DNA of 31,985 bases from an uncultured Collinsella sp. (GCA_902490405.1 CABUDS010000026.1:1-31985); one strand, 5' to 3'; positions 11,969 through 20,492 are shown, numbered from the stretch's first letter. Numbers and translations are program-made. Notes: generated by a model not told the origin, from the sequence alone.

Positions 11969-13775
11969 AACCCTCATGGGCAGCATCCGCGACTATATGA
12001 AAGTCACCGTTGCCACGCCGTTGCTCGTGCTTGGCGAGGTGCTCTGCGAGATGCTGATTCCATTCATCACCGCCAACCTGATCGACGCTATCAAAGACGG
12101 CGCCACCGTAGCCGAGATGCTTCCCACCGCAGGCTTTTTGGTGCTCATCGCGCTGACGTCGCTTGCTTTTGGCGCCGCGGCCGGCGTCACCTGCAGCCAT
12201 GCGAGCTGCGGGTTCGCCAAGAACCTGCGTCACGACCTGTTCTACAAGATCCAGACGTTCAGCTTTGCCAACATCGATGAGTTCTCGAGCTCCTCGCTCG
12301 TCACGCGCCTGACCACCGATATCAACAACGTGCAGCAGGCCTTTATGATGATCATCCGTATCGCCGTGCGCGCGCCGCTGGTATTGATCTTCGCCTTTAC
12401 CATGGCGTTTATCATGGGCGGCAGCGTCGCCATGGTCTACCTGGTCATCATTCCGCTGCTGGGCTTTGGACTGTTCTTTATCATCTTTAAGGTGCGCCCC
12501 ATCTTCTCGCGCGTGTTCCACAAGTACGATGCCCTTAACGAGTCCGTCGAGGAAAACGTCACCGGCATGCGCGTGGTCAAGAGCTATGTGCGCGAAGACT
12601 TTGAGAAGGGGAAGTTCGCGACCGCCGCGCGCGACGTCCAGCTGGACTTCACCCGCGCCGAGAAGCTGCTCGCCTTTAACAACCCCATGATGAACATCTG
12701 CGTCAACGGCGCGTTTGTCGTCATCATCTACCTGGGCTCCAAGCTCATCATCACGAGCCAGGGCACGCTGTTCGACGTGGGCCAGCTCTCCTCGACCTTT
12801 ACCTATGGTTTCCAGATTCTCATGAGCCTGATGCAGCTGTCGATGATCTTTGTCATGGTGACCATGGCCGACGAATCGGCACACCGCATTGCCGAGGTGC
12901 TGGCCGCCGAGCCCACGATCGCCGATCCCGCCGAGCCCGTGCTCGAGGTTGCCGACGGTTCCATCGACTTTGACCACGTGAGCTTTAAGTATTCCAAGCA
13001 TGCGAAGCGCCAGGCGCTCGACGATATCGACCTGCACATTACGAGCGGCGAGACCATCGGCATCATCGGCGGCACCGGCTCGGCCAAGTCCACGCTCGTT
13101 AACCTCATCGCCCGCCTGTACGACACCACCGAAGGCGCTGTGCGCGTGGGCGGCGTGGACGTGCGCGACTACGACCTGGACGCGCTGCGTCACCAGGTCG
13201 CCATGGTGCTGCAGAAAAACGTGCTGTTTAGCGGCACCGTCGCCGAGAACCTGCGTTGGGGCGACCCGAACGCCACCGACGAGGAAGTCCGCGAGGCAGC
13301 GCATCTGGCCTGCGCCGACGAGTTTGTCGACGGTTTCCCCAAGGGCTACGACACCTGGATCGAACAGGGCGGCTCTAATGTTTCGGGCGGTCAGAAGCAG
13401 CGCCTGTGCATTGCACGCGCCCTGCTGCGTCGCCCCAAGATCTTGATCCTGGACGACTCCACCAGCGCCGTCGACACCAAGACCGACGCCAAGATCCGCG
13501 CAGGGCTGGCAAGCTATCTGCCCAACACGACCAAGCTCATCATCGCCCAGCGCATCAGCTCCGTGCAGGACGCAGACCGCATCATCGTCATGGAGGGCGG
13601 CCGTATCGCGCAGATCGGCAACCATGACGAGCTACTCAAGACGAGCGAGATCTACCGCGAGACCTTTACCTCGCAAAACAAGATGTCTGCCGAGGGCGAA
13701 GGGGCCGTCGAGGCCGACACCGAGGCATCCGCAACGCAAGCTCAGACCCAGGAAGGAGGCGAGGCACATGAGTAA
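11961..13775 (+). CDS. ABC exporter half-transporter, degenerate-site subunit
   Basis: At 604 residues it has a six-helix exporter membrane domain (residues ~1-320) and a nucleotide-binding domain. Walker A is GGTGSAKST at about 369-377, with Ala where the second Gly of GSGK is usual; the signature is VSGGQKQR near 474; Walker B is ILILDDSTS near 494, with Asp in place of the catalytic Glu. Such a non-canonical partner beside a canonical one is the mark of heterodimeric exporters like LmrCD, BmrCD or EfrAB. The C-terminus adds an acidic Glu/Ala-rich tail of about 30 residues. It lies between marR and its partner gene with 8-bp overlaps on both sides. Likely substrates are drugs or amphiphiles, under MarR control. 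Confidence 0.93.
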   Translation: MIKTLMGSIRDYMKVTVATPLLVLGEVLCEMLIPFITANLIDAIKDGATVAEMLPTAGFLVLIALTSLAFGAAAGVTCSHASCGFAKNLRHDLFYKIQTFSFANIDEFSSSSLVTRLTTDINNVQQAFMMIIRIAVRAPLVLIFAFTMAFIMGGSVAMVYLVIIPLLGFGLFFIIFKVRPIFSRVFHKYDALNESVEENVTGMRVVKSYVREDFEKGKFATAARDVQLDFTRAEKLLAFNNPMMNICVNGAFVVIIYLGSKLIITSQGTLFDVGQLSSTFTYGFQILMSLMQLSMIFVMVTMADESAHRIAEVLAAEPTIADPAEPVLEVADGSIDFDHVSFKYSKHAKRQALDDIDLHITSGETIGIIGGTGSAKSTLVNLIARLYDTTEGAVRVGGVDVRDYDLDALRHQVAMVLQKNVLFSGTVAENLRWGDPNATDEEVREAAHLACADEFVDGFPKGYDTWIEQGGSNVSGGQKQRLCIARALLRRPKILILDDSTSAVDTKTDAKIRAGLASYLPNTTKLIIAQRISSVQDADRIIVMEGGRIAQIGNHDELLKTSEIYRETFTSQNKMSAEGEGAVEADTEASATQAQTQEGGEAHE

Positions 13776-15687
13776 GGCAACGACCGCCGAGCGCGCGCTC
13801 AACCGTAAGGGCGGCACCATGTCGCGCCTCATCAAGACGCTCTTTGGCTTCTATCCCGTGCTTTTGCCCCTTGTCGTCGCCGGCGTGGTGCTCTGCGCCA
13901 TCATCAACTCCATCGGCGCGACCTTCCTGCAGAGCGCCCTGCAGATTATTAGCGAATCGTGGCAGTCGGGCGATTGGGAAGCCGCACAGCCCAAGATTCT
14001 GCAGCTCGTGACCACCCTCGCCTGCATCTACGGCGTCGGTGTCCTGTCCTCGCTCTTCTGGAACCGCGCCATGGCTATCGTCACGCAGGGCTCGCTGGAG
14101 AAGCTGCGCGAGATGATGTTCAACCGCATGCAGGACCTGCCGATCCGCTACTTCGACACGCACCAGCGCGGCGATATCATGAGCCACTACACCAACGACA
14201 TCGACACGCTGCGTCAGATGATCAGCCAGTCGCTGCCCAACCTGCTCATGACGATCATCATCATCGTCACGGTGTTCTTTATCATGCTGTACTACAGCGT
14301 GTGGATGTGCCTGGTCATCATCGCCGGCGTCGCCTTTATGACCTTTATGACCAAGCTGCTCGGCTCCAACTCCGCGCGCTTCTTCATTGCGCAGCAGACC
14401 GAGCTCGGCGTGGTCGAGGGCCATATCGAGGAAGTCATGAACGGTCAGAAAGTCGTCAAGGCGTTCTGCCACGAGTCTGCCGCCGAGGCTGATTTTGACG
14501 AGCGCAACGAAAAGCTCTTCGAGGTCTCACAGAAAGCCAACATGTACGCCAACATCCTCATGCCCATCCTTATGAACCTGGGCAACTTGCTCTACGTGCT
14601 GGTGGCCCTTGCCGGCGGCATTTTCCTGGCGCTGGGCGTGCCCAACCTGAGCATCTCGGGCATGGCGCTGTCCATCGCCGTCGTGGTGCCGTTCCTCAAC
14701 ATGACCAAGCAGTTCTGCGGACAGATCGGCCAAATCTCGCAGCAGATCAACGCCGTGGTCATGGGCCTCGCCGGCGCCGACCGTATCTTTGAACTCATCG
14801 ACGAGAAGCCCGAGGCCGACGAAGGCTATGTGACACTCGTCAACGCGCAGGTGAACCCCGAAACCTGGGAGCTCGAGGAGGCCGACCACCACACCGGCAT
14901 GTGGGCGTGGAAACATCCGCACCGCGCAACCGGCGAGATCGAGTACGTGCCGCTGCGTGGCGACCTGGTCATGGACAACGTCGACTTTGGCTACACGCCC
15001 GACCACGAGGTGCTGCACGGCGTGTCCGTGTTTGCCAAGCCGGGCCAGAAGGTCGCGTTTGTCGGCGCCACCGGAGCCGGCAAGACGACCATCACCAACC
15101 TCATCAACCGCTTCTACGACATTGCCGACGGCAAGATCCGCTACGACGGCATCAACGTCAACAAGATCCGCAAGGCCGACCTGCGCCGAAGCCTGGGCGT
15201 CGTGCTGCAGGACGTGAACCTGTTCACCGGCACCGTGATGGACAACATCCGCTACGGCAACCTGGACGCCACCGACGAGGAGTGCATCGCAGCGGCCAAG
15301 CTCGCGGGCGCAGACGACTTTATCACCCGCCTGCCCGACGGCTACGACACCATGCTCACCGGCAACGGCGCACAGCTGTCGCAAGGCCAGCGCCAGCTGA
15401 TCTCGATCGCCCGCGCCGCCGTCGCCGATCCGCCGGCGATGATTCTGGACGAGGCTACGTCGAGTATCGACACCCGCACCGAGGCCATCGTGCAGGAGGG
15501 CATGGATAAGCTCATGGAGGGCCGCACGACGTTTGTCATCGCGCACCGCCTGTCCACCGTGCGCAACTCCGACGCGATCATCTGTCTGGATCACGGCCGC
15601 ATCATCGAGCGCGGCAACCACGACGAGCTGATCGCCAAGCGCGGGTATTACTACCAGCTGTACACGGGTGCATTTGAGCTGGAGTAG
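13768..15687 (+). CDS. ABC exporter half-transporter, canonical-site subunit
   Basis: The ATG at 13768 overlaps the previous stop (ATGAGTAA) and gives 639 residues; the larger frame upstream is spurious. The membrane domain spans about residues 20-340. A linker of about 70 residues rich in Glu, Trp and His (EADHHTGMWAWKHPHR) precedes the ATPase domain, longer than usual. Walker A is GATGAGKTT near 432, the signature is LSQGQRQ near 536 and Walker B is MILDEATSS near 558 with the catalytic Glu intact. It pairs with the preceding degenerate subunit to form one heterodimeric multidrug-type exporter in the cytoplasmic membrane. A terminator-like hairpin follows at 15851-15886. Confidence 0.93.
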   Translation: MSKATTAERALNRKGGTMSRLIKTLFGFYPVLLPLVVAGVVLCAIINSIGATFLQSALQIISESWQSGDWEAAQPKILQLVTTLACIYGVGVLSSLFWNRAMAIVTQGSLEKLREMMFNRMQDLPIRYFDTHQRGDIMSHYTNDIDTLRQMISQSLPNLLMTIIIIVTVFFIMLYYSVWMCLVIIAGVAFMTFMTKLLGSNSARFFIAQQTELGVVEGHIEEVMNGQKVVKAFCHESAAEADFDERNEKLFEVSQKANMYANILMPILMNLGNLLYVLVALAGGIFLALGVPNLSISGMALSIAVVVPFLNMTKQFCGQIGQISQQINAVVMGLAGADRIFELIDEKPEADEGYVTLVNAQVNPETWELEEADHHTGMWAWKHPHRATGEIEYVPLRGDLVMDNVDFGYTPDHEVLHGVSVFAKPGQKVAFVGATGAGKTTITNLINRFYDIADGKIRYDGINVNKIRKADLRRSLGVVLQDVNLFTGTVMDNIRYGNLDATDEECIAAAKLAGADDFITRLPDGYDTMLTGNGAQLSQGQRQLISIARAAVADPPAMILDEATSSIDTRTEAIVQEGMDKLMEGRTTFVIAHRLSTVRNSDAIICLDHGRIIERGNHDELIAKRGYYYQLYTGAFELE

Positions 15688-15701
15688 GAACGGTTACTGA
15701 C

Positions 15702-15807
15702 GGAGGGTGCCCCGGGGCGTCGGGGTAATTCCTCCGTGCTCAAACATTCTCGCTTCGCTGCGAAACTGCGCGCGGAGGAAATACCCCGCCGCTCCGGGGC
15801 ACCCTCC
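15702..15807. repeat. Long 35-bp-arm palindrome after the ABC operon
   Basis: Arms 15702-15736 and 15773-15807 pair at 32 of 35 positions (outer GGAGGGTGCCCCGG / CCGGGGCACCCTCC). The 36-nt loop contains CTCGCTTCGCTGCG. The stem is too long for an ordinary terminator and has no T-run. A similar long stem with a CGCTTCGC loop is at 23267-23338. Confidence 0.8.
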
Positions 15808-15850
15808 TGCGCGCAATCAGCCCGTTGTTTAAAACGGAATAAAGGTTAGT

Positions 15851-15886
15851 GAGGCCCTGGCCGTTTGGCCAGGGCCTCGTTTTGTT
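15851..15886 (+). terminator. Terminator of the marR-ABC operon
   Basis: Perfect 12-bp stem GAGGCCCTGGCC / GGCCAGGGCCTC with a GTTT loop, followed by GTTTTGTT on the plus strand. It is the first proper intrinsic terminator after the ABC genes. Confidence 0.85.
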
Positions 15887-15977
15887 AGTCTTTTTGGGAC
15901 GGGGCTTTTTGACTACTTTGAGGGTGCGCAGGCAGGGCGGCAAAAGTAGCTAAAAAAGCCCCGTCCCAAAAAGACTA
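15886..15977. repeat. Inverted repeat with ~34-bp arms before the lysR end
   Basis: Arms 15886-15919 and 15943-15977 begin TAGTCTTTTTGGGACGGGGC and pair almost throughout; the loop is GC-rich. The T-rich arms mean it could end transcripts from either side. It also resembles a mobile palindromic element because of its length. Confidence 0.75.
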
Positions 15978-15992
15978 CCCGCGCCAAATGAG

Positions 15993-16871
15993 CTAGTTGA
16001 GGAGTTGGGCCATGGCGTTGACGAATTTTTGTACTTGGAGGGTGGGCTCGAGCGGGTAGTGCAAGAAGACCGGCACCTCGCGGCCACATAGGAACGGCAC
16101 GCCTACAAAAGCCGGGTGCACGCCCGACCATGCGCCGCAGGTGAGCACCGCGTCGCCCTTTTCCTCCGCCTCGTTAAAGAGCGCAAAGTCAAAACTGTCC
16201 ACGTCGATCACGTCCACGCCGCCATCGGCCAAAAGATCGATGCGCAGGCTGTCCATGGCGTCGTTGCCGTGGCGCAGTACGCGCAGACGCATACCCTCCA
16301 AGTCGGCAACCGTAATGCGATTCTTGCGCGCCAGCGGGCTCGTGCGCGGCAGATCGATATAAAACGGCACGTTGACAATGCGGAGCTTTTGGCAGGCGTC
16401 ACCCCAGCGCGGGGTCGAAAAACTCGACTGCACCACATCGACCTCGCGCCCCAAGCTGCGCATGACGGATTCACGCTCGTCATAGAGATCGTTCACCGGC
16501 ACGATCTCGAAGCGCAGCGATGGCTCCAGCTCGTGCACGCCCGTCCACATCGACAGTGTCTGGCGCCCCGGGCACATCATCGACACGCCCAGGCGCACCG
16601 CACCGCCATCGCCCGCCGCGCGCCGGGCACGACGCAGCGCGTCCTCAGACTGGCGCATGATCGAGCGCGCATCGTCCACCAGCAGAGCGCCCGCCGGCGT
16701 CACCTTGACGCCCGAGTGCGACCGCTCGAACAGCGTGATGCCAAACTCGGCCTCGAAGCCCGAAACCTGCTTGACGAGTGCCGGCGTCGACACGCGCAGC
16801 TTTGCCGCGGCACGCGAGAAACTTCCCAGCTCCGCGGCGGCCGATATGGCCTCAAGTCGTCGATCGTACAC
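15993..16871 (-). CDS. LysR family transcriptional regulator
   Basis: I chose the GTG at 16869-16871: it has GGGAG 7 nt upstream and places YDRRLEAISAAAELGSFSRAA at the N-terminus as in other LysR proteins; a longer GTG start at 16928 is weaker. The product has 292 residues. The helix-turn-helix (LGSFSRAAAKLRVSTPALVKQVSGFEAEFGITLFER) occupies residues 14-50, followed by the linker helix (DDARSIMRQSEDALRRARRA) and a two-lobe effector domain from about 90. The gene is divergent from the SDR/MFS/Gfo-Idh operon, the usual layout for a LysR activator of a catabolic unit. The inducer is unknown. Confidence 0.92.
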   Translation of the reverse strand: MYDRRLEAISAAAELGSFSRAAAKLRVSTPALVKQVSGFEAEFGITLFERSHSGVKVTPAGALLVDDARSIMRQSEDALRRARRAAGDGGAVRLGVSMMCPGRQTLSMWTGVHELEPSLRFEIVPVNDLYDERESVMRSLGREVDVVQSSFSTPRWGDACQKLRIVNVPFYIDLPRTSPLARKNRITVADLEGMRLRVLRHGNDAMDSLRIDLLADGGVDVIDVDSFDFALFNEAEEKGDAVLTCGAWSGVHPAFVGVPFLCGREVPVFLHYPLEPTLQVQKFVNAMAQLLN

Positions 16872-16967
16872 GTCAATCTCCCGTTTTCGCACGCGCAGGC
16901 CCACAGCACCGCAGGGGGTCGTTTTCACAGGTCACGAGCTCAATTGAGAACAAACCTCGATGTACAG

Positions 16968-16986
16968 TGTAAACCTACGGTTAACG
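16968..16986. promoter_or_regulatory. Candidate LysR box
   Basis: TAAACC-TAC-GGTTAA is a short interrupted dyad in the divergent gap, about 120 bp upstream of the SDR start and 100 bp upstream of the lysR start. Its size fits a T-N11-A box. Other A/T-rich segments in the gap could hold the promoters, but I cannot fix -10 or -35 boxes. Confidence 0.35.
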
Positions 16987-17051
16987 CCATTCTAACAAAT
17001 ATGCAATTCACCTGCGCAAATGCAAAGCATACGATAACCAGCGAAAACCAC

Positions 17052-17078
17052 GTGGGTCGATTAATGAGAGCGACCCAC
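17052..17078 (+). promoter_or_regulatory. Leader hairpin upstream of the SDR gene
   Basis: GTGGGTCG / CGACCCAC with an 11-nt loop lies just before the ribosome site of the SDR gene. It may affect mRNA stability or translation. No T-run follows, so it is not a classic terminator. Confidence 0.45.
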
Positions 17079-17104
17079 CGGGAGGCACAAGAAGGGAAGT
17101 TCCT

Positions 17105-17986
17105 ATGAGCAACTGGCTTAAGCTCGAGGGCGATGTCTGCGCCGTGACTGGCGCGCTCGGCGGCATGGGCGTCGAGATTTGCCGCGAGTTCGCCCGCAAC
17201 GGCGCCAACGTCGTCCTGCTCGACCTGGACGAGGAAAAGGTCAAGGCCGCAGCCGCCGACCTCGCCGCCGAGTTTGGCATCCATGCCGAGGGTTACAAGA
17301 TGAACGCCACCGACGAGGCCGAGGTTCAGGCTGCCGTCGACGCCACCATCGCCGACTTCGGCCGCGTCGACGTCCTCGTCAATACCGCCGGCATCCTGCG
17401 CTTCGCAGCCATGGAAGACCTGCCGCTGAATGACTGGAACGAGGTCATCAACGTCAACCTCACCGGCTACTTCATCACCTCGCAGCGCTTTGGTCGCGAG
17501 ATGATCAAGGCCGGGCAGGGTCGTCTGGTGCACATCTCGACCGTCGCCAGCCACTCCCCCGAGACGTTCTCGGGCGTGTACAGCTCCACCAAGGCCGGCG
17601 TCAACATGATGTCCAAGATGCTCGCCGCCGAGTGGGGTCCCTACGGCGTCCGCTCCAACTGCGTCGAGCCCTGCTTTGTCAAGACCCCCATGTCGGCGAG
17701 CTTTTACGCCGACCCCGAGGTCGAAAAGAGCCGCAGCCGCCTGATCGCCACGCGCCGCATCGGCGAGGTCAGCGATATCGCCAACGCCGTCATGTTCCTG
17801 GCGTCCAAGCGCTCGGACTTTACCACCGGCGACGCCATCAAGGTCGACGGCGGTTTCTCCAATATGATGGGCGACCTCACCGCCAAGCCCGGCGGCCGCC
17901 GAGCCTTTGCCGACAACTACCTTAAGAACAAGGGTGTCGAGCTTTGGTCTGACGAGTCCGGCGTCGCCAAGCCGACCGACCAGTAA
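17105..17986 (+). CDS. Short-chain dehydrogenase/reductase
   Basis: This 293-residue NAD(P)-dependent SDR has TGALGGMG at residues 15-22 (the glycine-rich Rossmann motif, with Asp at the end of the second strand, VVLLDLD, favouring NAD). NTAG lies near 96, the catalytic Ser in STVAS near 145, and the YSSTKAG Tyr/Lys pair near 158-162. A C-terminal tail of about 35 residues (KPGGRRAFADNYLKNKGVELW) makes it longer than the usual 250. It oxidises or reduces an alcohol/ketone in the cytosol. First gene of an operon with an OFA-type carrier and a Gfo/Idh/MocA oxidoreductase; two dehydrogenases and a carrier suggest a small sugar-acid, cyclitol or aromatic substrate. That is inference. Confidence 0.9.
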   Translation: MSNWLKLEGDVCAVTGALGGMGVEICREFARNGANVVLLDLDEEKVKAAAADLAAEFGIHAEGYKMNATDEAEVQAAVDATIADFGRVDVLVNTAGILRFAAMEDLPLNDWNEVINVNLTGYFITSQRFGREMIKAGQGRLVHISTVASHSPETFSGVYSSTKAGVNMMSKMLAAEWGPYGVRSNCVEPCFVKTPMSASFYADPEVEKSRSRLIATRRIGEVSDIANAVMFLASKRSDFTTGDAIKVDGGFSNMMGDLTAKPGGRRAFADNYLKNKGVELWSDESGVAKPTDQ

Positions 17987-17998
17987 ACCAACCCGACA

Positions 17999-18029
17999 GG
18001 GAGGCCCCGCGGACGTGTCCGCCCCTCCC
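17999..18029 (+). other. Intercistronic hairpin between the SDR and MFS genes
   Basis: GGGAGG...CCTCCC encloses GCGGAC-GT-GTCCGC. No T-run follows. It may set differential expression or protect the upstream message. Confidence 0.45.
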
Positions 18030-18052
18030 CCGCATCGATTAGAAAGAGTCCC

Positions 18053-19309
18053 ATGGCTTCCACCAACTCCAACAAGGGTCGCACCGTCGTGCTTTCCGCC
18101 GCGTGCGTCACCATGTTCTTCATCAGCTCCATCGCGTTGTACTCCGTCGTGAGCAAGAACCTGCTCGCCGTCTATCCCGAGTGGTCCAGCGCTCTTACCT
18201 GGGCTTTCCCGGTCTTTCAGACCATCATGGCCGTGACGGGCATCTTCGCCGGTCGCATCTCCGATAAGATCGGCCCGCGCAACGTCGTGATCGCCGCCGC
18301 CGTGTGCTACGGCTTGGGCTGGTTCATGTCCGGCACCGTCACCGAGCCGTGGCAGTTCTACCTGTGGTTCTCGCTCGTCGCCGCCATCGGCAACGGCCTG
18401 GGCTACAACCCCGCGCTCACCACCGGCCAAAAGTGGTTCATCGACAAGAAGGGCCTCGCCTCCGGCATCACCCTGGCCGCTTCGACCGCCGGCCCCGCCG
18501 TGCTGTCCCCGGTGCTCGCCTCGCTGCTCATCCCGAGCCTGGGCATCTTTGGCGCCCTTAAGGCACTCGGTGTCATCTTCTTTGTGACGATCGCCGCCTC
18601 CGCCCTGTTCCTGAAGGCTCCCGAGGCCGGCTGGCTGCCCGAGGGCTTCGAGGCCCCCAAGGGCGGCGCACATGCCGGCACCTTCGGCGACCTCACCCCG
18701 GGCGAGATGGTCAAGACCCCGCGCTTCTGGGTCCTCATCGTCACCTTCGCCTTTGCCGCCACCGCGGGTACCCTGCTCGTGGGCAAGGTTGCCTCCATCG
18801 CCGCCGTCCAGCTCTTCGCCGACCCCACGAGCGCCGCGGCCGTCGCCCTCGGCGGTGTGGTGGTCTCCGTCAACACCTGCGCCAACCTGGTCGGCCGTCT
18901 GTCCTTTGGCCAGATCATCGACAAGCTCGGCGCCTATAAGTCGCTGCTCATCAGCCTTGTCGTGACCATCGTCGCGCTCGTTATCATGTCGATGAGCTTT
19001 ACGCAAAGCATGTTCTTTGTGGCGCTCGCCCTGCTCGGCTTTAGCTTTGGCGCCCTACTCGTCATCTACCCGCCGCTCACCGGTGGCGCCTTTGGCACCA
19101 GCAACATCGGCGTCAACTACGGCATCATGTTTTTGGGCTATGCCGCTTCCACTTGGATCAGCCAGCCCATCACTGCCGTGCTGTATCACGCCGAGGCCGG
19201 CAGTGCCGCCTACCAGCAGTCCTTCTACGGCGCCATTGTGATTGCCGCCATCGCCGTCGTGCTCACCGTCTACATGATGGTCTCCGACAGCAAGAAGAAG
19301 TCCGCCTAG
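18053..19309 (+). CDS. MFS transporter, oxalate/formate-antiporter (OFA)-like
   Basis: This 418-residue protein has 12 predicted membrane helices. TGIFAGRISDKIGPRNVVIAAAVCYGLGWF (helix 2/3 loop), GLGYNPALTTGQKWFIDKKGLASGITLAAS and TAGPAVLSP are typical of the OFA group of monocarboxylate or oxalate/formate carriers, and FGTSNIGVNYGIMFLGYA recurs in the second half. The middle loop (LKAPEAGWLPEGFEAPKGGAH) is long and hydrophilic. It would exchange or import an organic acid across the membrane. The AAAGAGTCCC stretch upstream of the ATG is a modest ribosome site. It is flanked by SDR and Gfo/Idh genes on the same strand, so it probably brings in their substrate. Confidence 0.87.
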   Translation: MASTNSNKGRTVVLSAACVTMFFISSIALYSVVSKNLLAVYPEWSSALTWAFPVFQTIMAVTGIFAGRISDKIGPRNVVIAAAVCYGLGWFMSGTVTEPWQFYLWFSLVAAIGNGLGYNPALTTGQKWFIDKKGLASGITLAASTAGPAVLSPVLASLLIPSLGIFGALKALGVIFFVTIAASALFLKAPEAGWLPEGFEAPKGGAHAGTFGDLTPGEMVKTPRFWVLIVTFAFAATAGTLLVGKVASIAAVQLFADPTSAAAVALGGVVVSVNTCANLVGRLSFGQIIDKLGAYKSLLISLVVTIVALVIMSMSFTQSMFFVALALLGFSFGALLVIYPPLTGGAFGTSNIGVNYGIMFLGYAASTWISQPITAVLYHAEAGSAAYQQSFYGAIVIAAIAVVLTVYMMVSDSKKKSA

Positions 19310-19317
19310 TTCTACCG

Positions 19318-19348
19318 ATGCGACAAAGGGACAGCCCCTTTGTCGCAT
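19318..19348. repeat. Dyad B, copy 3 (perfect 13-bp stem)
   Basis: ATGCGACAAAGGG, loop ACAGC, CCCTTTGTCGCAT. It is the same family as 1845-1875 and 6749-6777, but without dyad A. It sits between the MFS and Gfo/Idh genes of one operon. Confidence 0.8.
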
Positions 19349-19378
19349 TCCACCGGTCACCAGTATTAAGGAGTCGAA

Positions 19379-20419
19379 ATGTCTGAGCTCAACCCCGTCC
19401 GCATTGCCGTTATCGGCGCCGGCGCCATGGGCCGCAACCACATCCGCTTTGTCACCGAGGAGCCCGAGGCCGAGCTCGTCGCCATCGCCGACGCCTTTGA
19501 GGGCGCCCGCGCCACGGCCGAGGCCGCCGGCGTGCCGTTTTACACCGATCCCGCCCAGATGATGGACGAGGTCAAGCCCGAGGCCGTCATTATCGCCACG
19601 CCCAACGACCTGCATCTGGGCGTTGCCCGCGAGGCCGTGAAGCGCAACATCGTGCCGCTGGTCGAAAAGCCGATCTCCAACGACCTCGAGGATGCCCAGG
19701 CCTTCGCCGCCGAGGCCGAGACCGCCGGCGCGCCCGTGCTCGTGGGTCAGCACCGTCGCCACAACCCCTTCGTCAACAAGGCCAAGGAGATCATCGAGTC
19801 CGGCGAGCTGGGCAAGCTCACCGTGTCGAGCTTCCACTATATGATCTATAAGAATGACGAGTACTTCGATGTCGAGTGGCGCCGCAAGAAGGGTGCCGGC
19901 CCGATCCTGGTCAACCTGGTGCACGACGTCGACCTGCTCCGCTACCTGCTGGGCGAGCCCGTTGCCGTCCAGGGCATGCAGTCCAGCGCCGCCCGCGGTT
20001 TTGAGACCGAGGACTCCGCCGTGGTCAACGTCCGTTTTGCCGATGGCGCGCTCGCAAGCATGACCATCTCCGACGCCACCGCCAGCCCCTGGAACTGGGA
20101 GGCAACCGCTCGCGAGGATCCGCAGTATCGCCCCTTCGACGCCGATGCCTACTTTATTGGCGGTACCAAGGGCGCCCTTTCGCTACCCCGCCTGCACCAG
20201 TTCTCCTACGACGGTGCCTCCAACTGGCACAAGCCGCTGCAGATGGAGATCCCGGCTGTGGACCCGGCGCTGCCGCACAAGATGCAGCTCAAGCACTTTG
20301 TGAAGGTCGTCCGCCGCGAGGTCGAGCCCGTCGTGACCCCCGCCGATAACGTCAAGACGCTCACGCTTCTCAACGCCATCAAGGAGGCCGCCGAGACCGG
20401 CCAGCTCGTCGAGCTGTAA
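19379..20419 (+). CDS. Gfo/Idh/MocA family oxidoreductase
   Basis: At 346 residues it has the Rossmann N-terminus IAVIGAGAMGRNHIRF (residues 9-24), ATPNDLHLGVAREAVKR near 75, the EKPIS signature near 98 with the catalytic Lys, and HRRHNP near 122. HDVDLLRYLLGEP near 182 carries the conserved Asp/His region of the C-terminal domain. Such enzymes oxidise a sugar, cyclitol or dehydro-acid with NAD(P). A strong AAGGAG ribosome site precedes it. It closes the LysR-controlled SDR-MFS-Gfo/Idh unit; a hairpin with a short T-run follows at 20493-20527. The substrate is not apparent from sequence. Confidence 0.92.
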   Translation: MSELNPVRIAVIGAGAMGRNHIRFVTEEPEAELVAIADAFEGARATAEAAGVPFYTDPAQMMDEVKPEAVIIATPNDLHLGVAREAVKRNIVPLVEKPISNDLEDAQAFAAEAETAGAPVLVGQHRRHNPFVNKAKEIIESGELGKLTVSSFHYMIYKNDEYFDVEWRRKKGAGPILVNLVHDVDLLRYLLGEPVAVQGMQSSAARGFETEDSAVVNVRFADGALASMTISDATASPWNWEATAREDPQYRPFDADAYFIGGTKGALSLPRLHQFSYDGASNWHKPLQMEIPAVDPALPHKMQLKHFVKVVRREVEPVVTPADNVKTLTLLNAIKEAAETGQLVEL

Positions 20420-20492
20420 TGCCTTAAGAGCGGCCGCGGCAGAAGCCCCATGCCGAGCCCCTCGGTCCGCCACCAATAAGCCCCTCTTCTTT

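Noticed and set aside
11892..13625. 577-residue minus-strand open frame
   Set aside because: It is the shadow of the first ABC subunit, whose Walker and signature motifs are clear on the plus strand.
13624..13767. N-terminal extension of the second ABC subunit
   Set aside because: It overlaps the end of the first subunit in another frame, is Arg/Pro-rich, and the ATG at 13768 has GGAAGGAGG upstream.
16940..19006. 688-residue minus-strand open frame
   Set aside because: It lies antisense to the SDR and MFS genes and has a repetitive low-complexity product with no recognisable motif.
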